The notes beneath the pieces are model-generated. The model had not been told where the DNA came from. It did no database searches and saw only the letters and a program-made list of their open reading frames with translations. The translations under genes were made by a program, and so were the position numbers. A stretch of 64,000 nucleotides of DNA, taken from assembly GCF_006740045.1 (NCBI RefSeq), contig NZ_AP019749.1, positions 434,001 to 498,000 on the forward strand. Direction: 5' to 3'. This stretch comes from Comamonas terrigena NBRC 13299 (GTDB lineage: Bacteria > Pseudomonadota > Gammaproteobacteria > Burkholderiales > Burkholderiaceae_C). Shown piece after piece: positions 17,585 through 27,236 of the stretch (its first letter is position 1; each line of letters starts with the position of its first letter).

Positions 17585-18301
17585 TCAGTGGGGGCGCATT
17601 TTAGTGCGCAGGCGGGCGATGGCCTGGCTGTGCAGCTGGCAGACACGGGACTCGGTGACTTCCAGCACGGCGGCAATCTCCTTGAGATTCATGTCGTGCT
17701 CGTAGTACATGCCCATCACGTATTTCTCGCGCTCCGGAAGGCCTTCGATGGCTTGCACCAGGGCGGTGCGCAGCCGGTGGTCGCGCAGCATGGCCATGGG
17801 GTCGCTGCTGCTGTCGGCCACATAGCGGTCCAGATAGCCTTCGTCGTCATCCTGGCCGGGGGACAGGTCTTCCAGGTAGAACAGCTGCGTGCCGCGCACC
17901 TTGCCCAGCAGGCTTTGGTATTCGTCCAGCGGCAGGTCCATGGCTTCGGCGATTTCAGACTCGCGGGGCGTGCGGCCCAGCCGCTGCTCCAGGCGGCGGA
18001 TGGTGACTTCGATGTCTTTCTGCCCTTTGCGCGAGCTGCGGCTCATCCAGTCGCTCTCGCGCAGCTCATCGAGCATGGCGCCGCGGATGCGCTGGCTGGC
18101 AAAGGTCTCAAATTGCACGCCCTGGGCACTTTCGTAGCGCGACAGCGCTTCGGCCAGACCGATCATGCCCACCTGGATCAAATCGTCCAGTTCCACGTTC
18201 GGAGGCAGCTTGGCGATCATATGGTGCGCAATACGACGCACCAGCGGGGCGTGCTGGCGGATCAGCGCGTCACGATCAAGCTGGCCATGGGCGGTGTACA
18301 T
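17585..18301 (-). CDS. fliA: Flagellar sigma factor FliA (sigma-28)
   Basis: 238 residues, normal for FliA. Region 2 is visible as NVELDDLIQVGMIGLAEALS and RIRGAMLDELRESDWMSRSS, region 3 follows, and region 4 ends with MNLKEIAAVLEVTESRVCQL then HSQAIARLR as the helix-turn-helix. FliA directs RNA polymerase to late genes; the flgM, fliC2 and fliD sites here are likely targets. It is the last gene of the flhB-flhA-flhF-flhG run, four bases after the flhG-like gene. Confidence 0.97.
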   Translation of the reverse strand: MYTAHGQLDRDALIRQHAPLVRRIAHHMIAKLPPNVELDDLIQVGMIGLAEALSRYESAQGVQFETFASQRIRGAMLDELRESDWMSRSSRKGQKDIEVTIRRLEQRLGRTPRESEIAEAMDLPLDEYQSLLGKVRGTQLFYLEDLSPGQDDDEGYLDRYVADSSSDPMAMLRDHRLRTALVQAIEGLPEREKYVMGMYYEHDMNLKEIAAVLEVTESRVCQLHSQAIARLRTKMRPH

Positions 18302-18305
18302 CGGG

Positions 18306-19061
18306 TCAATGGCTCCAATCGGTAGGCTGGGCGGCGGCCTGCTGCGGCATTCCCACCGCTTCGGCTTGCTCCAAGCATTGTAGCGACCAGCGCTGCAGTT
18401 GCCGGGGGTTATCGGGGTTCAGTTGCATGACGAGGGGCTCGACATGCAGGTGGTGCATGGCGCACTGCACCACGGCCTGCAGATTGCGGGCGAACCCGGT
18501 GTCCGGCGACATGGAAACCAGCTTGGCGGTCAGTCCCGTGTGCATCAGCATGTGCTTGAGCGCGCGGTAGCTGCGCAGCACGCTGCGGCCCTGGGAGGGC
18601 ACCATCAGCAGCGGGGACTGGCTGGCGCCGTGCAGCACCGGGCTCAGGATCTGTTCCGGGGCAATGATGATGACCAGCGCATGGTTGCGCAAGTGGCGGT
18701 GCAGCAGGTCCAGGGCGCGGCAGCCTTGCTGGCGGGCACGGTGGGCCAGTTGCAGCAGGCCGCGGGCGGCCGGCAGGGTAGCCACGCTGTGGGCGCCTTC
18801 GGTGCCCACGGGCAGGGCGCCAAAGCCGCTGCCGCTGTGGGGCTGCAGCAGATCCTGCAGGCCCGGCGCATCGGCCGTTTCCTGCTCGGTGCCGTCCAGC
18901 ACGATGACCGGATAGCCCTGTTGTTGCAGGTGGGTGCAGGCGCTCCACAGGGCCTGGGTACCTGCCAGATCACCGCCGGGCAGCACGCTCAGCACGCGCA
19001 GCGGGTTGGCGGCGGCCTGCCACTGCAGGCCGGAACCTTGGTGGCTGCTGCTCTCAAGCAT
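18306..19061 (-). CDS. Degenerate FlhG/MinD-like protein without Walker A
   Basis: About 251 residues from the ATG at 19061, overlapping the end of flhF by eight bases. Position (flhF-X-fliA) and the opening RVLSVLPGGDLAGTQALWSA match the start of an FlhG/MinD ATPase, but the deviant Walker A (KGGVGKT) is replaced by PGGDLAGTQ. The usual VIVLD strand (PVIVLDGTEQ) and later VIIIAPEQ strand are still recognisable. FlhG normally sets flagellar number by antagonising FlhF. This copy probably cannot bind ATP in the usual way. Call rests on context plus weak pattern similarity. Confidence 0.65.
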   Translation of the reverse strand: MLESSSHQGSGLQWQAAANPLRVLSVLPGGDLAGTQALWSACTHLQQQGYPVIVLDGTEQETADAPGLQDLLQPHSGSGFGALPVGTEGAHSVATLPAARGLLQLAHRARQQGCRALDLLHRHLRNHALVIIIAPEQILSPVLHGASQSPLLMVPSQGRSVLRSYRALKHMLMHTGLTAKLVSMSPDTGFARNLQAVVQCAMHHLHVEPLVMQLNPDNPRQLQRWSLQCLEQAEAVGMPQQAAAQPTDWSH

Positions 19062-20523
19062 GCAGGCCTCCGGCGCTGCGGGGCGATTCCGCAAAGAAGA
19101 AGTCCAGATCCAGGGCCGAGGGGTCGAAGGCCGAACGGGTGTGGGCGCGCATCGACGAGGCGATCAGTTCCTGGGCGTTGGCGCGCTCGAAGTCTTCGGG
19201 CACGCGCTGGCCGTTGGTGATGCCGCGCAGCTGCATCTGGTGGCGCACCAGGGCGTCCAGGGCCGGGCCCAGCTTCACGGCTTCGTCCACCTTGGACAGG
19301 ATGGTCTGCTTGCAGCCGTTGCGCTTGAAGGCGCCCAGCGATTCGTCCAGCGTATCGCCCTGGCTGCCGGCGTTGACTACCAGCAGGCGTTGCACGCCCG
19401 GCAGGTCCAGCACGTCCAGGATGTCGTCCTTGCGCGGATCGCGCGGGGCCACGCCGGTGGTGTCGATCAGGACCATTTTCTTGCCGGACAGCAGGCTCAG
19501 CAGGTCTTGCAGCGCGGCCTTGTCATGGGCCAGGTGGGCCACCACACCCAGCATGCGGCCGTAGGCACGCAGCTGTTCGTGGCCGCCGACGCGGTAGGTG
19601 TCCAGCGTGATCAGGCCAACATTGTGGGCGCCGTGGACCTGCGCAGCCAGGGCGGCCAGCTTGGCGGCCGTGGTGGTCTTGCCCACGCCGGTGGAGCCCA
19701 CCAGGGCGAACACGCCACCGGTTTCGTAGATGGAGGCCTGCTTGGCGTCGGTGTGCAGATTGCGTTCCAGCACGTTCATCAGCCACTTCAGGGCTTCGGC
19801 CGGGCCGGCGTTCTGGGGCATGCGCTCCAGCAGGGTGCGGCCCAGCGTGGGCGAGTAGCCGGCGCGGATCAGCTTGACCATCAGGTTCGAGTGTAGCGGG
19901 CTCTGGCGCGTCTGGTTCAGCCACGACAGGGTGTTGAAGCGCTCTTCAATCAGGTCCTTCATGGACTGCAGCTCGCCCATCACCTGGGTGTTCAGTGCAG
20001 GGGCGGCCGGGGCGGGCTTGCGCGCCTCGACCGGCAGTTCAATCGCCATGCCGCGCAGCGGGTTGTGCTTGACCACCGTGGGGGTGGTGGGCAGTGGTGC
20101 GGTGTCGCGCACCGCATCCAGGCGGTTCTTGCGGGCAAAAGTGGGCAGTGCCGGCACTTCTTCTTCCATCTGGGCGTCGGGGCCGCGGCGGCGCAGCATG
20201 CGTTCGCGCACATAGTCCTGGAAGGACAGGGTGCTCATGCTCAGCTGTTCGGTGTCTTCCGCCACGGATTGCTTGGCCGATGCCTGCAGCGCCTTGGGAG
20301 GGCGGGTCTCTTCGGCGTCGCGGGCCTGGATGGCTGCCTGCAGGCGGTTGCTGGTGCGGTTGCCCTGGTCCAGCTTGCCCAGGCCGTCTTCCGATGTGGC
20401 CATGACTTCCACACCGGTCGAGGTGGCGCGGTTGGCAAGGATCAGTGTGCCTTCCCCAAAGACGGCCCGCGCTTTGGCCAGGGCCTCACGGGAGGTGGGG
20501 GCGTTAAAGCGTTGGATGTTCAT
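19054..20523 (-). CDS. flhF: Flagellar SRP-like GTPase FlhF
   Basis: 489 residues. The N-terminal NIQRFNAPTSREALAKARAV then FGEGTLILANR is the FlhF signature. The C-terminal NG domain has the G1 loop VGSTGVGKTTTAAKLAAL, the DTYRVGGHEQL motif, the DTTGVAPRD G3 motif and LSKVDEA as G4. FlhF places flagella at the cell pole. The long Pro/Ala-rich B domain between explains its length. Its start overlaps the end of flhA by four bases. Confidence 0.96.
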   Translation of the reverse strand: MNIQRFNAPTSREALAKARAVFGEGTLILANRATSTGVEVMATSEDGLGKLDQGNRTSNRLQAAIQARDAEETRPPKALQASAKQSVAEDTEQLSMSTLSFQDYVRERMLRRRGPDAQMEEEVPALPTFARKNRLDAVRDTAPLPTTPTVVKHNPLRGMAIELPVEARKPAPAAPALNTQVMGELQSMKDLIEERFNTLSWLNQTRQSPLHSNLMVKLIRAGYSPTLGRTLLERMPQNAGPAEALKWLMNVLERNLHTDAKQASIYETGGVFALVGSTGVGKTTTAAKLAALAAQVHGAHNVGLITLDTYRVGGHEQLRAYGRMLGVVAHLAHDKAALQDLLSLLSGKKMVLIDTTGVAPRDPRKDDILDVLDLPGVQRLLVVNAGSQGDTLDESLGAFKRNGCKQTILSKVDEAVKLGPALDALVRHQMQLRGITNGQRVPEDFERANAQELIASSMRAHTRSAFDPSALDLDFFFAESPRSAGGLHA

Positions 20524-22628
20524 GCGGATGCACCTTTAAGAATGGGACCAATGCGGATGGTGTGCGTTTCGGGGATCTCGCTGTGGGCGAGCACCTGCAG
20601 TCGAGGAGCGACACGGCGCACCAACTTGGCAATGGTGTTGCGAATGGAGTCGGGAACCAGCAGGCAGGCGGGCATGCCCATTTCTTCCTGGCGGTTGGCC
20701 ACTTCGGCGGCGCGCTGGGTCAGGACATCGGCGACGCCGGGGTCCAGCGAAGGCGCTGCGGGGTTGGCCAGGGCCTGGACCAGCAGGCGTTCCAGGCCGG
20801 GCTCGATGGCGATCACGTTCAGTTCGCGGGTCGGGCCGTAAATTTGTTGGACGATGGCGGGCGACAGCGCAATGCGCACGCGGCGGGCCAGTTCCATGGG
20901 GTCCTGGGTCGAGCCAGCATGCTCTGCCAGCGTTTCGATGATGGTGCGGATGTCACGGATGTGCACCGAGTCCTCCAGCAGCAGCTGGAGCACTTTTTGG
21001 AACGTCGTGATGGACACCATTTTGGGAATGACTTCTTCGATCAGCTTGGGTGCCAACTTGGCAACATGCTCCACCAGCTGCTGCACCTCAGTGCGGCTGA
21101 GCAGCTTGGAAGCCTGGACTTGCATCAAGTGTGACAAATGCGTCGCCATCACGGTTTCCGAATCAACGACGGTAAAACCGGCCATTTGCGCCGCTTCCTT
21201 TTGGCGCTCATCGATCCAGTGGGCCGGCAGTCCGAATGCGGGGTCGGTGGTGGGGGTGCCGATCAGCGGCGTGCTGATGCCGCCCGGGTTGATGGCCAGG
21301 TACATGCCGGGGAAGGCTTCGCCTTCGCCCACCATCACGCCACGCAGGGTGATGCGGTAGGCGCTGGGCTTGAGCTCCAGGTTGTCGCGCACATGCACGG
21401 CGGGGGGCAGGAAGCCCACTTCCTGGGCAAACTTGCGGCGCACACCCTTGATGCGGGTCAGCAGGTCGCCCTGGCGGTTCTTGTCCACCAGTGCAATCAG
21501 GCGGTAGCCCAGCTCCAGGCCCAGCAGGTCCACGGGCTGCAGATCGTCCCAGGTGGCTTCGCTGTCTTGCTGGGTGGCGGCCACGGCGGCCTGCTTCTGG
21601 GTGGCGCCGGCTGCCTGTTCGGTCTTTTGCTGTTGCTTGCGGTGGGCCAGCCAGGCGGCGTAGCCGAAAGCCGAGCCCATGGCCAGGAACACGACGTGGG
21701 GCATGTTGGGGATCAGACCCAGCAGCACCAGAATGGCGCCAGTGATGCCCAGCGCACGGGGCGAGGCAAACATCTGGGTGGCAATCTGCTTGCCGGTGTC
21801 GCCGTCCTTGCCCACGCGGGAGATCACCATCGCCGAGGCCACGGAGATCAGCAGGCCGGGAATCTGGGCGACCAGCGCGTCACCGACGGCCAGCAGGATG
21901 TAGCTGTTGGCCGCGTCACCCGCCGACAGGCCGTGCTGGGCCATGCCGATGATGAAGCCGCCGATGATGTTGATCACCAGAATCAGGATACCGGCCACGG
22001 CATCGCCGCGCACAAACTTGGAGGCACCGTCCATGGAGCCGAAGAAGTTGGCTTCTTCGCCCACTTCGGCACGGCGGCGCTTGGCTTCGGCTTCGTCGAT
22101 CAGGCCGGCGTTCAGGTCAGCATCCACGGCCATCTGCTTGCCGGGCATCGCGTCCAGGGTGAAGCGGGCCGAGACTTCGGCAATCCGCTCGGCACCCTTG
22201 GTGATCACCACGAAGTTGATCACCACCAGGATGGCGAACACGATCAGACCCACGGCAAAGTTGCCACCGATCAGGAAGTGGCCGAAGGCCTCGATCACCG
22301 CACCCGCCGCGCCGGGGCCGGTATGGCCTTCCATCAGCACCACCCGGGTGGAGGCCACGTTCAGCGACAGGCGCATCAGCGTGGTCAGCAGCAGCACCGA
22401 GGGGAAGGCCGCAAAGTCCAGTGGCTTGATCATGTAGGCCGCCACCATCATCACCATCAATGCAATGGCGATGTTCAGCGTGAAGAAGGTGTCCAGCAGC
22501 CAGGGCGGAATGGGCAGCACCATCAGCGCCAGGATGGCAATCACCAGAATCGGGGCCGACATGCCTTGCAGCGCATTGCCATGCTTGCCAGCCATCTGCT
22601 GGATGTTCTTGATCATTGCGGTGCTCAT
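20520..22628 (-). CDS. flhA: Flagellar export gate protein FlhA
   Basis: 702 residues. The N-terminal half has about eight membrane segments, with the FHIPEP-family region around LIVFAILVVINFVVITKGAE then ERIAEVSARFTLDAMPGKQM. The C-terminal cytosolic half binds chaperone-substrate complexes. FlhA is the main component of the export gate and couples proton flow to export. It overlaps flhB and flhF by four bases at each end, suggesting coupled translation. Confidence 0.97.
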   Translation of the reverse strand: MSTAMIKNIQQMAGKHGNALQGMSAPILVIAILALMVLPIPPWLLDTFFTLNIAIALMVMMVAAYMIKPLDFAAFPSVLLLTTLMRLSLNVASTRVVLMEGHTGPGAAGAVIEAFGHFLIGGNFAVGLIVFAILVVINFVVITKGAERIAEVSARFTLDAMPGKQMAVDADLNAGLIDEAEAKRRRAEVGEEANFFGSMDGASKFVRGDAVAGILILVINIIGGFIIGMAQHGLSAGDAANSYILLAVGDALVAQIPGLLISVASAMVISRVGKDGDTGKQIATQMFASPRALGITGAILVLLGLIPNMPHVVFLAMGSAFGYAAWLAHRKQQQKTEQAAGATQKQAAVAATQQDSEATWDDLQPVDLLGLELGYRLIALVDKNRQGDLLTRIKGVRRKFAQEVGFLPPAVHVRDNLELKPSAYRITLRGVMVGEGEAFPGMYLAINPGGISTPLIGTPTTDPAFGLPAHWIDERQKEAAQMAGFTVVDSETVMATHLSHLMQVQASKLLSRTEVQQLVEHVAKLAPKLIEEVIPKMVSITTFQKVLQLLLEDSVHIRDIRTIIETLAEHAGSTQDPMELARRVRIALSPAIVQQIYGPTRELNVIAIEPGLERLLVQALANPAAPSLDPGVADVLTQRAAEVANRQEEMGMPACLLVPDSIRNTIAKLVRRVAPRLQVLAHSEIPETHTIRIGPILKGASA

Positions 22629-23797
22629 GGTGCGGTGCTTTCCGTGGTGGATTCAGGGGCGGTGCGCAGCTTGGTGTGCGGGTCCAGTTCAGGCGGGACC
22701 GGCGGTTGCACCAGTTCACCCGGGGGCGGGGCTTCGCCGCGCAGCGAGGCCTTGAGACGGTAGACATAGGCCAGCACCTGGGCCACGGCGGTGTACAGCG
22801 TGGACGGGATGGCCTGGTCGAGTTCGGCGTTGGCGTAGAGCGCGCGGGCCAGCATGGGCGATTCGAGCACTGGAATGTCGTGGGCCTTGGCCACTTCGCG
22901 GATCTTCAGTGCCACCAGATCGGCGCCCATGGCGATCACCTGGGGGGCGGCCATGGTGACTTCGTCGTAGCGCAGGGCCACGGCGTAGTGGGTGGGGTTG
23001 GTGACCACGAAGTCGGCCTTGGGCACGCGGGAGACGGAGGCGCGGTGCGCCATCTCGCGCTGCTTCTGGCGGATCTTGCCCTTCACTTCGGGGCTGCCTT
23101 CGGATTCCTTGTGTTCCTGCTTGACTTCCTGGTGGCTCATCTTCAGGCGGCGCTTGAACAGGAAGTTCTGCAGCGGCACATCGATGATGGCAACCATGAA
23201 GACCACCACCAGCATCAAGGCCATGCCGCCGGCAATCCAGTCGCCCACCTTGGACAGGGCCGAGCGGCTGGGCTGCAGGGGCAGGGTGGCCAGCTCGGGA
23301 ATGCCGGAGCGCAGATAGAACCAGCCCACGAAGGCCAGCACGATGGTCAGCAGCACGTTCTTGGCGGCCGTGACCAGCTGCTGCATGGACACCAGGTTCT
23401 TGATGCCCGACAGCGGGTTGATGCGGTTGAACTGGGGGGTGATGGGTTTGAAGCTGAGCACCCAGCCACCGGCCAGCACACCGGAAATGATGGAGGCGGC
23501 CGAAATCAGCACCCCCAGAATCAGCACCGCCGTCAGAGCCAGGATGGACATGTCCACCAGGCGCTCCACCATCAGCTGGGGCGACAGGATGGTGCTGGCG
23601 TTGAAGGACAGCTGGCGGGCCATGGCTTCGTGCATGTGGCCGACCAGGGAAGGACCGCCTGCCAGCACCGCCAGCGCGCCGACACCCATCACCGTCAGGT
23701 GACCGAGGTCGCGGGAGCGTGCAGCCTGACCGTCTTTGCGGGTCTTCTGCAGTTTTCGCTCGGTAGCGGGTAGGTTTTTGTCTTGGCTGGATTCCAT
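22625..23797 (-). CDS. flhB: Flagellar export switch protein FlhB
   Basis: About 390 residues from the ATG at 23797 (ESSQDKNLPATERKLQKTRK is the conserved N-terminus); an upstream ATG at 23824 adds residues not found in the family. Four membrane helices are followed by a cytosolic domain with the self-cleavage motif NPTH inside FVVTNPTHYAVALRY. Cleavage there switches export from rod/hook to filament proteins. It is the first gene of the flhB-flhA-flhF-flhG-fliA run. The 292 bases upstream contain no gene. Confidence 0.96.
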   Translation of the reverse strand: MESSQDKNLPATERKLQKTRKDGQAARSRDLGHLTVMGVGALAVLAGGPSLVGHMHEAMARQLSFNASTILSPQLMVERLVDMSILALTAVLILGVLISAASIISGVLAGGWVLSFKPITPQFNRINPLSGIKNLVSMQQLVTAAKNVLLTIVLAFVGWFYLRSGIPELATLPLQPSRSALSKVGDWIAGGMALMLVVVFMVAIIDVPLQNFLFKRRLKMSHQEVKQEHKESEGSPEVKGKIRQKQREMAHRASVSRVPKADFVVTNPTHYAVALRYDEVTMAAPQVIAMGADLVALKIREVAKAHDIPVLESPMLARALYANAELDQAIPSTLYTAVAQVLAYVYRLKASLRGEAPPPGELVQPPVPPELDPHTKLRTAPESTTESTAP

Positions 23798-23873
23798 GGC
23801 GGCATGGGGGAATGTCCATGCCATTGTCCGCAGCGGGGTGGGCGGCGATGCCGTGAAAAGCGGGGTCGGGGGC

Positions 23874-23886
23874 GCGTTATTCCCGG
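23874..23886 (-). promoter_or_regulatory. Candidate upstream regulatory box of flhB
   Basis: On the minus strand this reads CCGGGAATAACGC, about 77 bases before the flhB start. Closely similar strings occur before fliE/fliF, fliL and in the fliC1-fliC2 gap. It may be a binding site for a flagellar master regulator. The repetition is seen; the function is inference. Confidence 0.3.
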
Positions 23887-24070
23887 ATAGCGGATGCCGA
23901 AAAACCGCTGGAGTCTGCTAGCGCCGGCAGGCATGGGCGTGCCGACGGCTTCCCCAACAAGCGCTTTGCGCGTTGCTGCACCCCGTCATCCGGGTAAGCG
24001 GTAGTGGTGCTTCGCGGCGCGGCCACCGGGGGGCGCATGGCCGAACCCGGCCGAGGGAGGGACAAACCGG

Positions 24071-24086
24071 GCGGCGGTGCCGCCGC
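24071..24086 (-). terminator. Hairpin after cheZ
   Basis: GCGGCGG and CCGCCGC flank a two-base centre just past the cheZ stop. On the minus strand it is followed by CCGGTTTG, with only a short T-run. It is a plausible but weak end signal for motA-motB-cheY-cheZ. Confidence 0.4.
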
Positions 24087-24089
24087 GGC

Positions 24090-24782
24090 TCAGAAGCCCA
24101 GGCTGGCCAGCAGGTCGTCCACTTCCGACTGGGAGGTGACCACGTTGGGCGTGTTGTCCGGGTCTACCACCGGGCCTTGCAGCGCCGGGTGGCCGTCGGC
24201 CGTGAACTCGGCAGCCGGTGCAGCAGGCTCCACCACCTCCGGGACGGTCGCCAACACCGCCGCCGCAGCCGGAGCGCTGTGCATGGGGGCCGTCTGCAGC
24301 AGCAGCTCGACCAGCTGCTCTTCCAGGCTGGACGTCAGCTTGACCACCTTGGCGATCACTTGGCCGGTCAGGTCATGGAAGTCCTGGGCCATCATGATTT
24401 CGGTCAGGCGGCTGTCCAGGCGGGCGTTGGCCGCATCCATGGCTTCCAGGTGGTTCATCACATGGCCTTTGGCCACGGCCGCCACGGGATCGGCCACCAA
24501 GGCCTCACGCATTTTCTGCGTCTGCTCCACGATCTGGCTGTGTTCGTCCTTGGCCGTATCCACAATGCCCAGCACCTTTTCCGCCGCTTCGCCAGTCAGG
24601 CGGGCGATGTAGGTCAGGCGGCTTTGGGCGTCCGGCAGGGCATCCACGGAGCCCCGGAGACGGTCGGCATAGCCAAGTTCTCGCAGCGAATCGTGCAACT
24701 GCCGGGTCAGCAGGCCCAGCTTGTTGTGCACATCCCCCTGGTCGTAACCGCCGGGGAGAGGTGTATTCGGCGCTTCGTCCAT
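24090..24782 (-). CDS. cheZ: CheY-P phosphatase CheZ
   Basis: 230 residues. The catalytic helix contains AQDFHDLTGQ, with D137 and Q141 corresponding to the D143/Q147 pair of E. coli CheZ. The C-terminus ends DDLLASLGF, the CheY-binding tail. CheZ removes the phosphate from CheY-P. It lies four bases after cheY and ends the motA-motB-cheY-cheZ run. Confidence 0.95.
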   Translation of the reverse strand: MDEAPNTPLPGGYDQGDVHNKLGLLTRQLHDSLRELGYADRLRGSVDALPDAQSRLTYIARLTGEAAEKVLGIVDTAKDEHSQIVEQTQKMREALVADPVAAVAKGHVMNHLEAMDAANARLDSRLTEIMMAQDFHDLTGQVIAKVVKLTSSLEEQLVELLLQTAPMHSAPAAAAVLATVPEVVEPAAPAAEFTADGHPALQGPVVDPDNTPNVVTSQSEVDDLLASLGF

Positions 24783-24786
24783 GGGC

Positions 24787-25173
24787 TTACATCCCCATCT
24801 TTTTCAGCACCAGATTGACTTTTTCTTCCAGTGTGGCCTTGGTGAAAGGCTTGACGATGTAACCGGCAGCGCCACCCTGGGCGGCCGCCACGATGTCTTC
24901 CTTGCGGGCTTCGGCGGTCACCATCAGCACCGGCAGGTGCTTGAGCTTCTCGTCAGCCTTGATTTCGGTCAGCAACTGGAACCCGTTCATATTGGGCATG
25001 TTGATGTCGGTCACCACGAAGTCAAACTTGCTGTTGCGCAGCTTGTGCAGGGCTACCACGCCATCTTCGGCCTCATCGGCTTCGGTGAAGCCGCTTTCCT
25101 TGAGCAGGTTGCGCACGATACGGCGCATGGTGGAGAAGTCGTCAACGATCAAAAAGCGAAGGGGATTGGCCAC
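24787..25173 (-). CDS. cheY: Chemotaxis response regulator CheY
   Basis: 128 residues, single receiver domain. D11 and D12 ([10 protein letters not shown]), phosphoryl-acceptor D56 ([14 protein letters not shown]), the threonine in MVTAEA and the lysine in YIVKPF are all in place. It is very close to enterobacterial CheY and should bind FliM at the switch. The start codon is GTG. It is directly followed by cheZ and lies 71 bases after motB. Confidence 0.96.
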   Translation of the reverse strand: MANPLRFLIVDDFSTMRRIVRNLLKESGFTEADEAEDGVVALHKLRNSKFDFVVTDINMPNMNGFQLLTEIKADEKLKHLPVLMVTAEARKEDIVAAAQGGAAGYIVKPFTKATLEEKVNLVLKKMGM

Positions 25174-25244
25174 GTGAGGACCCTTTCGGTCGAAATAGCT
25201 CTGTTATCAATGATGTGCCGGTGCGCATACTAAGCGACAAATTG

Positions 25245-26183
25245 TCACAAAGATGGCGTGCCCGGTACAGGATTGTCCTGCTTATCGGCAGGTTCAATAG
25301 GTTCCTTGACCGCATGTTTGCCCAACAGCCGTTCTTCGGCCTCATGGGTCAGTACGGTGATGGTGATGCGGCGGTTCTGGGGCGCGCGCGGTTGGTCCGG
25401 GTACAGCAGGTCGCTGGCCGCCAGGCCCACCACGCGGGCCAGTTTGTCGTCAGGCATGCCGGATGACACCAATTCGCGGCGCGAGGCATTGGCGCGGTCG
25501 GAAGAGAGTTCCCAGTTGCTGTAACCCCGCTGGCCGTTGCCATAAGGGGCGGCGTCGGTGTGGCCGGCCAGGCTGATGCGGTTTTCCACCCCGCCCATGG
25601 CCGTCCCCACTTCGCGCAGGATGTCGCGCATATAGGGCTTGAGGATGGCGCTGCCGATGTCGAACATGGGGCGGTTCTGTTCGTCCACAATCTGGATCTG
25701 CAGGCCGTCGGGGGTGACGTCGATGCGGATCTGCGACTTGTATTCGTTCAGCGTGGCATTGCTGCTGATCATGGCGTCGATCTTGGCGCGCAGGGATTTG
25801 ATGCGCTGGGCATCCTGCTGCGCGCGGATCTGGCGCGATGTGCTGTCCATCTTGCGGCGGTCGTTGTTTTCGTCCGCGTCGGAGCGGCGGATCTGACCGT
25901 GCACCTTGGCCAGGTCGTTGCCACCGCCGGGAATGATGCTGGAGCTGTTGCCCGAGCCGTCGCCGCCGGCCATCGAGACCTTCAGCGGCGAATTGAAATA
26001 GGCCGCAATCCCCTGCAGATCGCCTTTGGCCGTCGAGCCCAGCAGCCACATCAGCAGGAAGAAGGCCATCATGGCCGTCATGAAGTCAGCGTAGGCAATC
26101 TTCCAGGCACCGCCATGCGCGCCGTGGGCGGCTTTCTTGACGCGCTTGATGATGATGGGCTGGAGTTTTTTTTCGGTTGCCAT
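25245..26183 (-). CDS. motB: Flagellar stator protein MotB
   Basis: 312 residues. A short cytosolic N-terminus is followed by one membrane helix with the proton-carrying aspartate D33 (YADFMTAMMAFFLLMWL). An OmpA-like peptidoglycan-binding domain comes later (LAGHTDAAPYG, ELSSDRANASRREL). MotB anchors the stator to the cell wall. It lies 32 bases after motA. Confidence 0.97.
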   Translation of the reverse strand: MATEKKLQPIIIKRVKKAAHGAHGGAWKIAYADFMTAMMAFFLLMWLLGSTAKGDLQGIAAYFNSPLKVSMAGGDGSGNSSSIIPGGGNDLAKVHGQIRRSDADENNDRRKMDSTSRQIRAQQDAQRIKSLRAKIDAMISSNATLNEYKSQIRIDVTPDGLQIQIVDEQNRPMFDIGSAILKPYMRDILREVGTAMGGVENRISLAGHTDAAPYGNGQRGYSNWELSSDRANASRRELVSSGMPDDKLARVVGLAASDLLYPDQPRAPQNRRITITVLTHEAEERLLGKHAVKEPIEPADKQDNPVPGTPSL

Positions 26184-26215
26184 GTGCGTGGGCCTTCTTC
26201 TTTACCGCTGGAGGC

Positions 26216-27076
26216 TTACTTCTGGCCCTTGACGTGCTCTTCCAGCTCCACAAAGCCGGGTCGTTCGGTCGAGAACAGCACCTTGCGGCCGAATTCAATG
26301 GCCGTGGGCGGGTTGTAGCCTTGCATGCTGGCGATCAGCGTGCACTTCACGCATTCCAGCTCCTTGGAGCCGTCCTGGAAAATCTGTTCGATCACGCCGG
26401 CCAGCGGTTCCACCAGCGCATAGGCCAGCAAGATACCGAGGAAGGTCCCCACCAGGGCGGAAGCGATCATGCCGCCCAGCACGGACGGGGGCTGGCCCAC
26501 GGAGCCCATGGTGTTCACCACTCCCAGCACGGCGGCCACGATACCGAAGGCAGGCAGCGCACCCGCCAGGCGTTGCAAGGCTGCAACAGGGCGGTGGTTT
26601 TCCTGGTGGTGGGCCTCGATCTCGTTCTCCATCAGCGTCTCAATTTCGTGCGAATTGAGGTTGCCAGAGACCATCATCCGCAGGTAGTCGGTGATGAACT
26701 CCACCAGGTGGTGGTCGGCCAGGATGTCGGGGTACTTCTGGAACAGCGGCGATTCGTTGGGCTCTTCCACGTCGGATTCGATGGCCATCAGGCCTTCCTT
26801 GCGGGCCTTCTGCAGCAGGTCATACAGCAGGGCCAGCAGGCTCATGAACCGGGCCTTGGTGTACTTGGAGCCTTTGATGGCCAGCGGAATGGCGGCAGCC
26901 GTGGCCTTCAGCACCTTGGGCTGATTGCTCACGATGAAGGCGCCAAACGCCCCGCCACCAATGGTGGCCATTTCAAAAGGCAGCGCCTTGGCCAGCACGG
27001 ACATATTGCCACCGTGCAGGGCGTAGACACCGAAGATGCAGCCGAAGGCCACGAGGTAACCGATGAGGACAAGCAT
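26216..27076 (-). CDS. motA: Flagellar stator protein MotA
   Basis: 286 residues with four membrane helices and a large cytosolic loop between the second and third. Typical features are the opening LIGYLVAFGCIFGVYALHGG, the charged loop around residues 60-160, and LPAFGIVAAVLGVVNTMGSV in the third helix, which carries the conserved proline. MotA and MotB form the proton-driven stator. The gene is first in its operon. No purine-rich Shine-Dalgarno is evident before its ATG. Confidence 0.96.
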   Translation of the reverse strand: MLVLIGYLVAFGCIFGVYALHGGNMSVLAKALPFEMATIGGGAFGAFIVSNQPKVLKATAAAIPLAIKGSKYTKARFMSLLALLYDLLQKARKEGLMAIESDVEEPNESPLFQKYPDILADHHLVEFITDYLRMMVSGNLNSHEIETLMENEIEAHHQENHRPVAALQRLAGALPAFGIVAAVLGVVNTMGSVGQPPSVLGGMIASALVGTFLGILLAYALVEPLAGVIEQIFQDGSKELECVKCTLIASMQGYNPPTAIEFGRKVLFSTERPGFVELEEHVKGQK

Positions 27077-27236
27077 GGGGAGGATTCTGTCAGTCAGCAG
27101 GCCGAGCTAAGGGGGAAGAAGCGGCGGAAAAATGCGCATCTTCGGCGCTTGGGGAGGATCTTATCGAGGGAGACTTGGCTAGGCTAGAAGTGTATTCTGG
27201 TCAACAGATATTTCGATTTCTTTCATCACTTGCTAT

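Noticed and set aside
27077..27236. flhDC expected upstream of motA
   Set aside because: In enterobacteria flhDC precedes motA, but this 160-base gap has no room for it and the next gene is the TPR transferase on the other strand.
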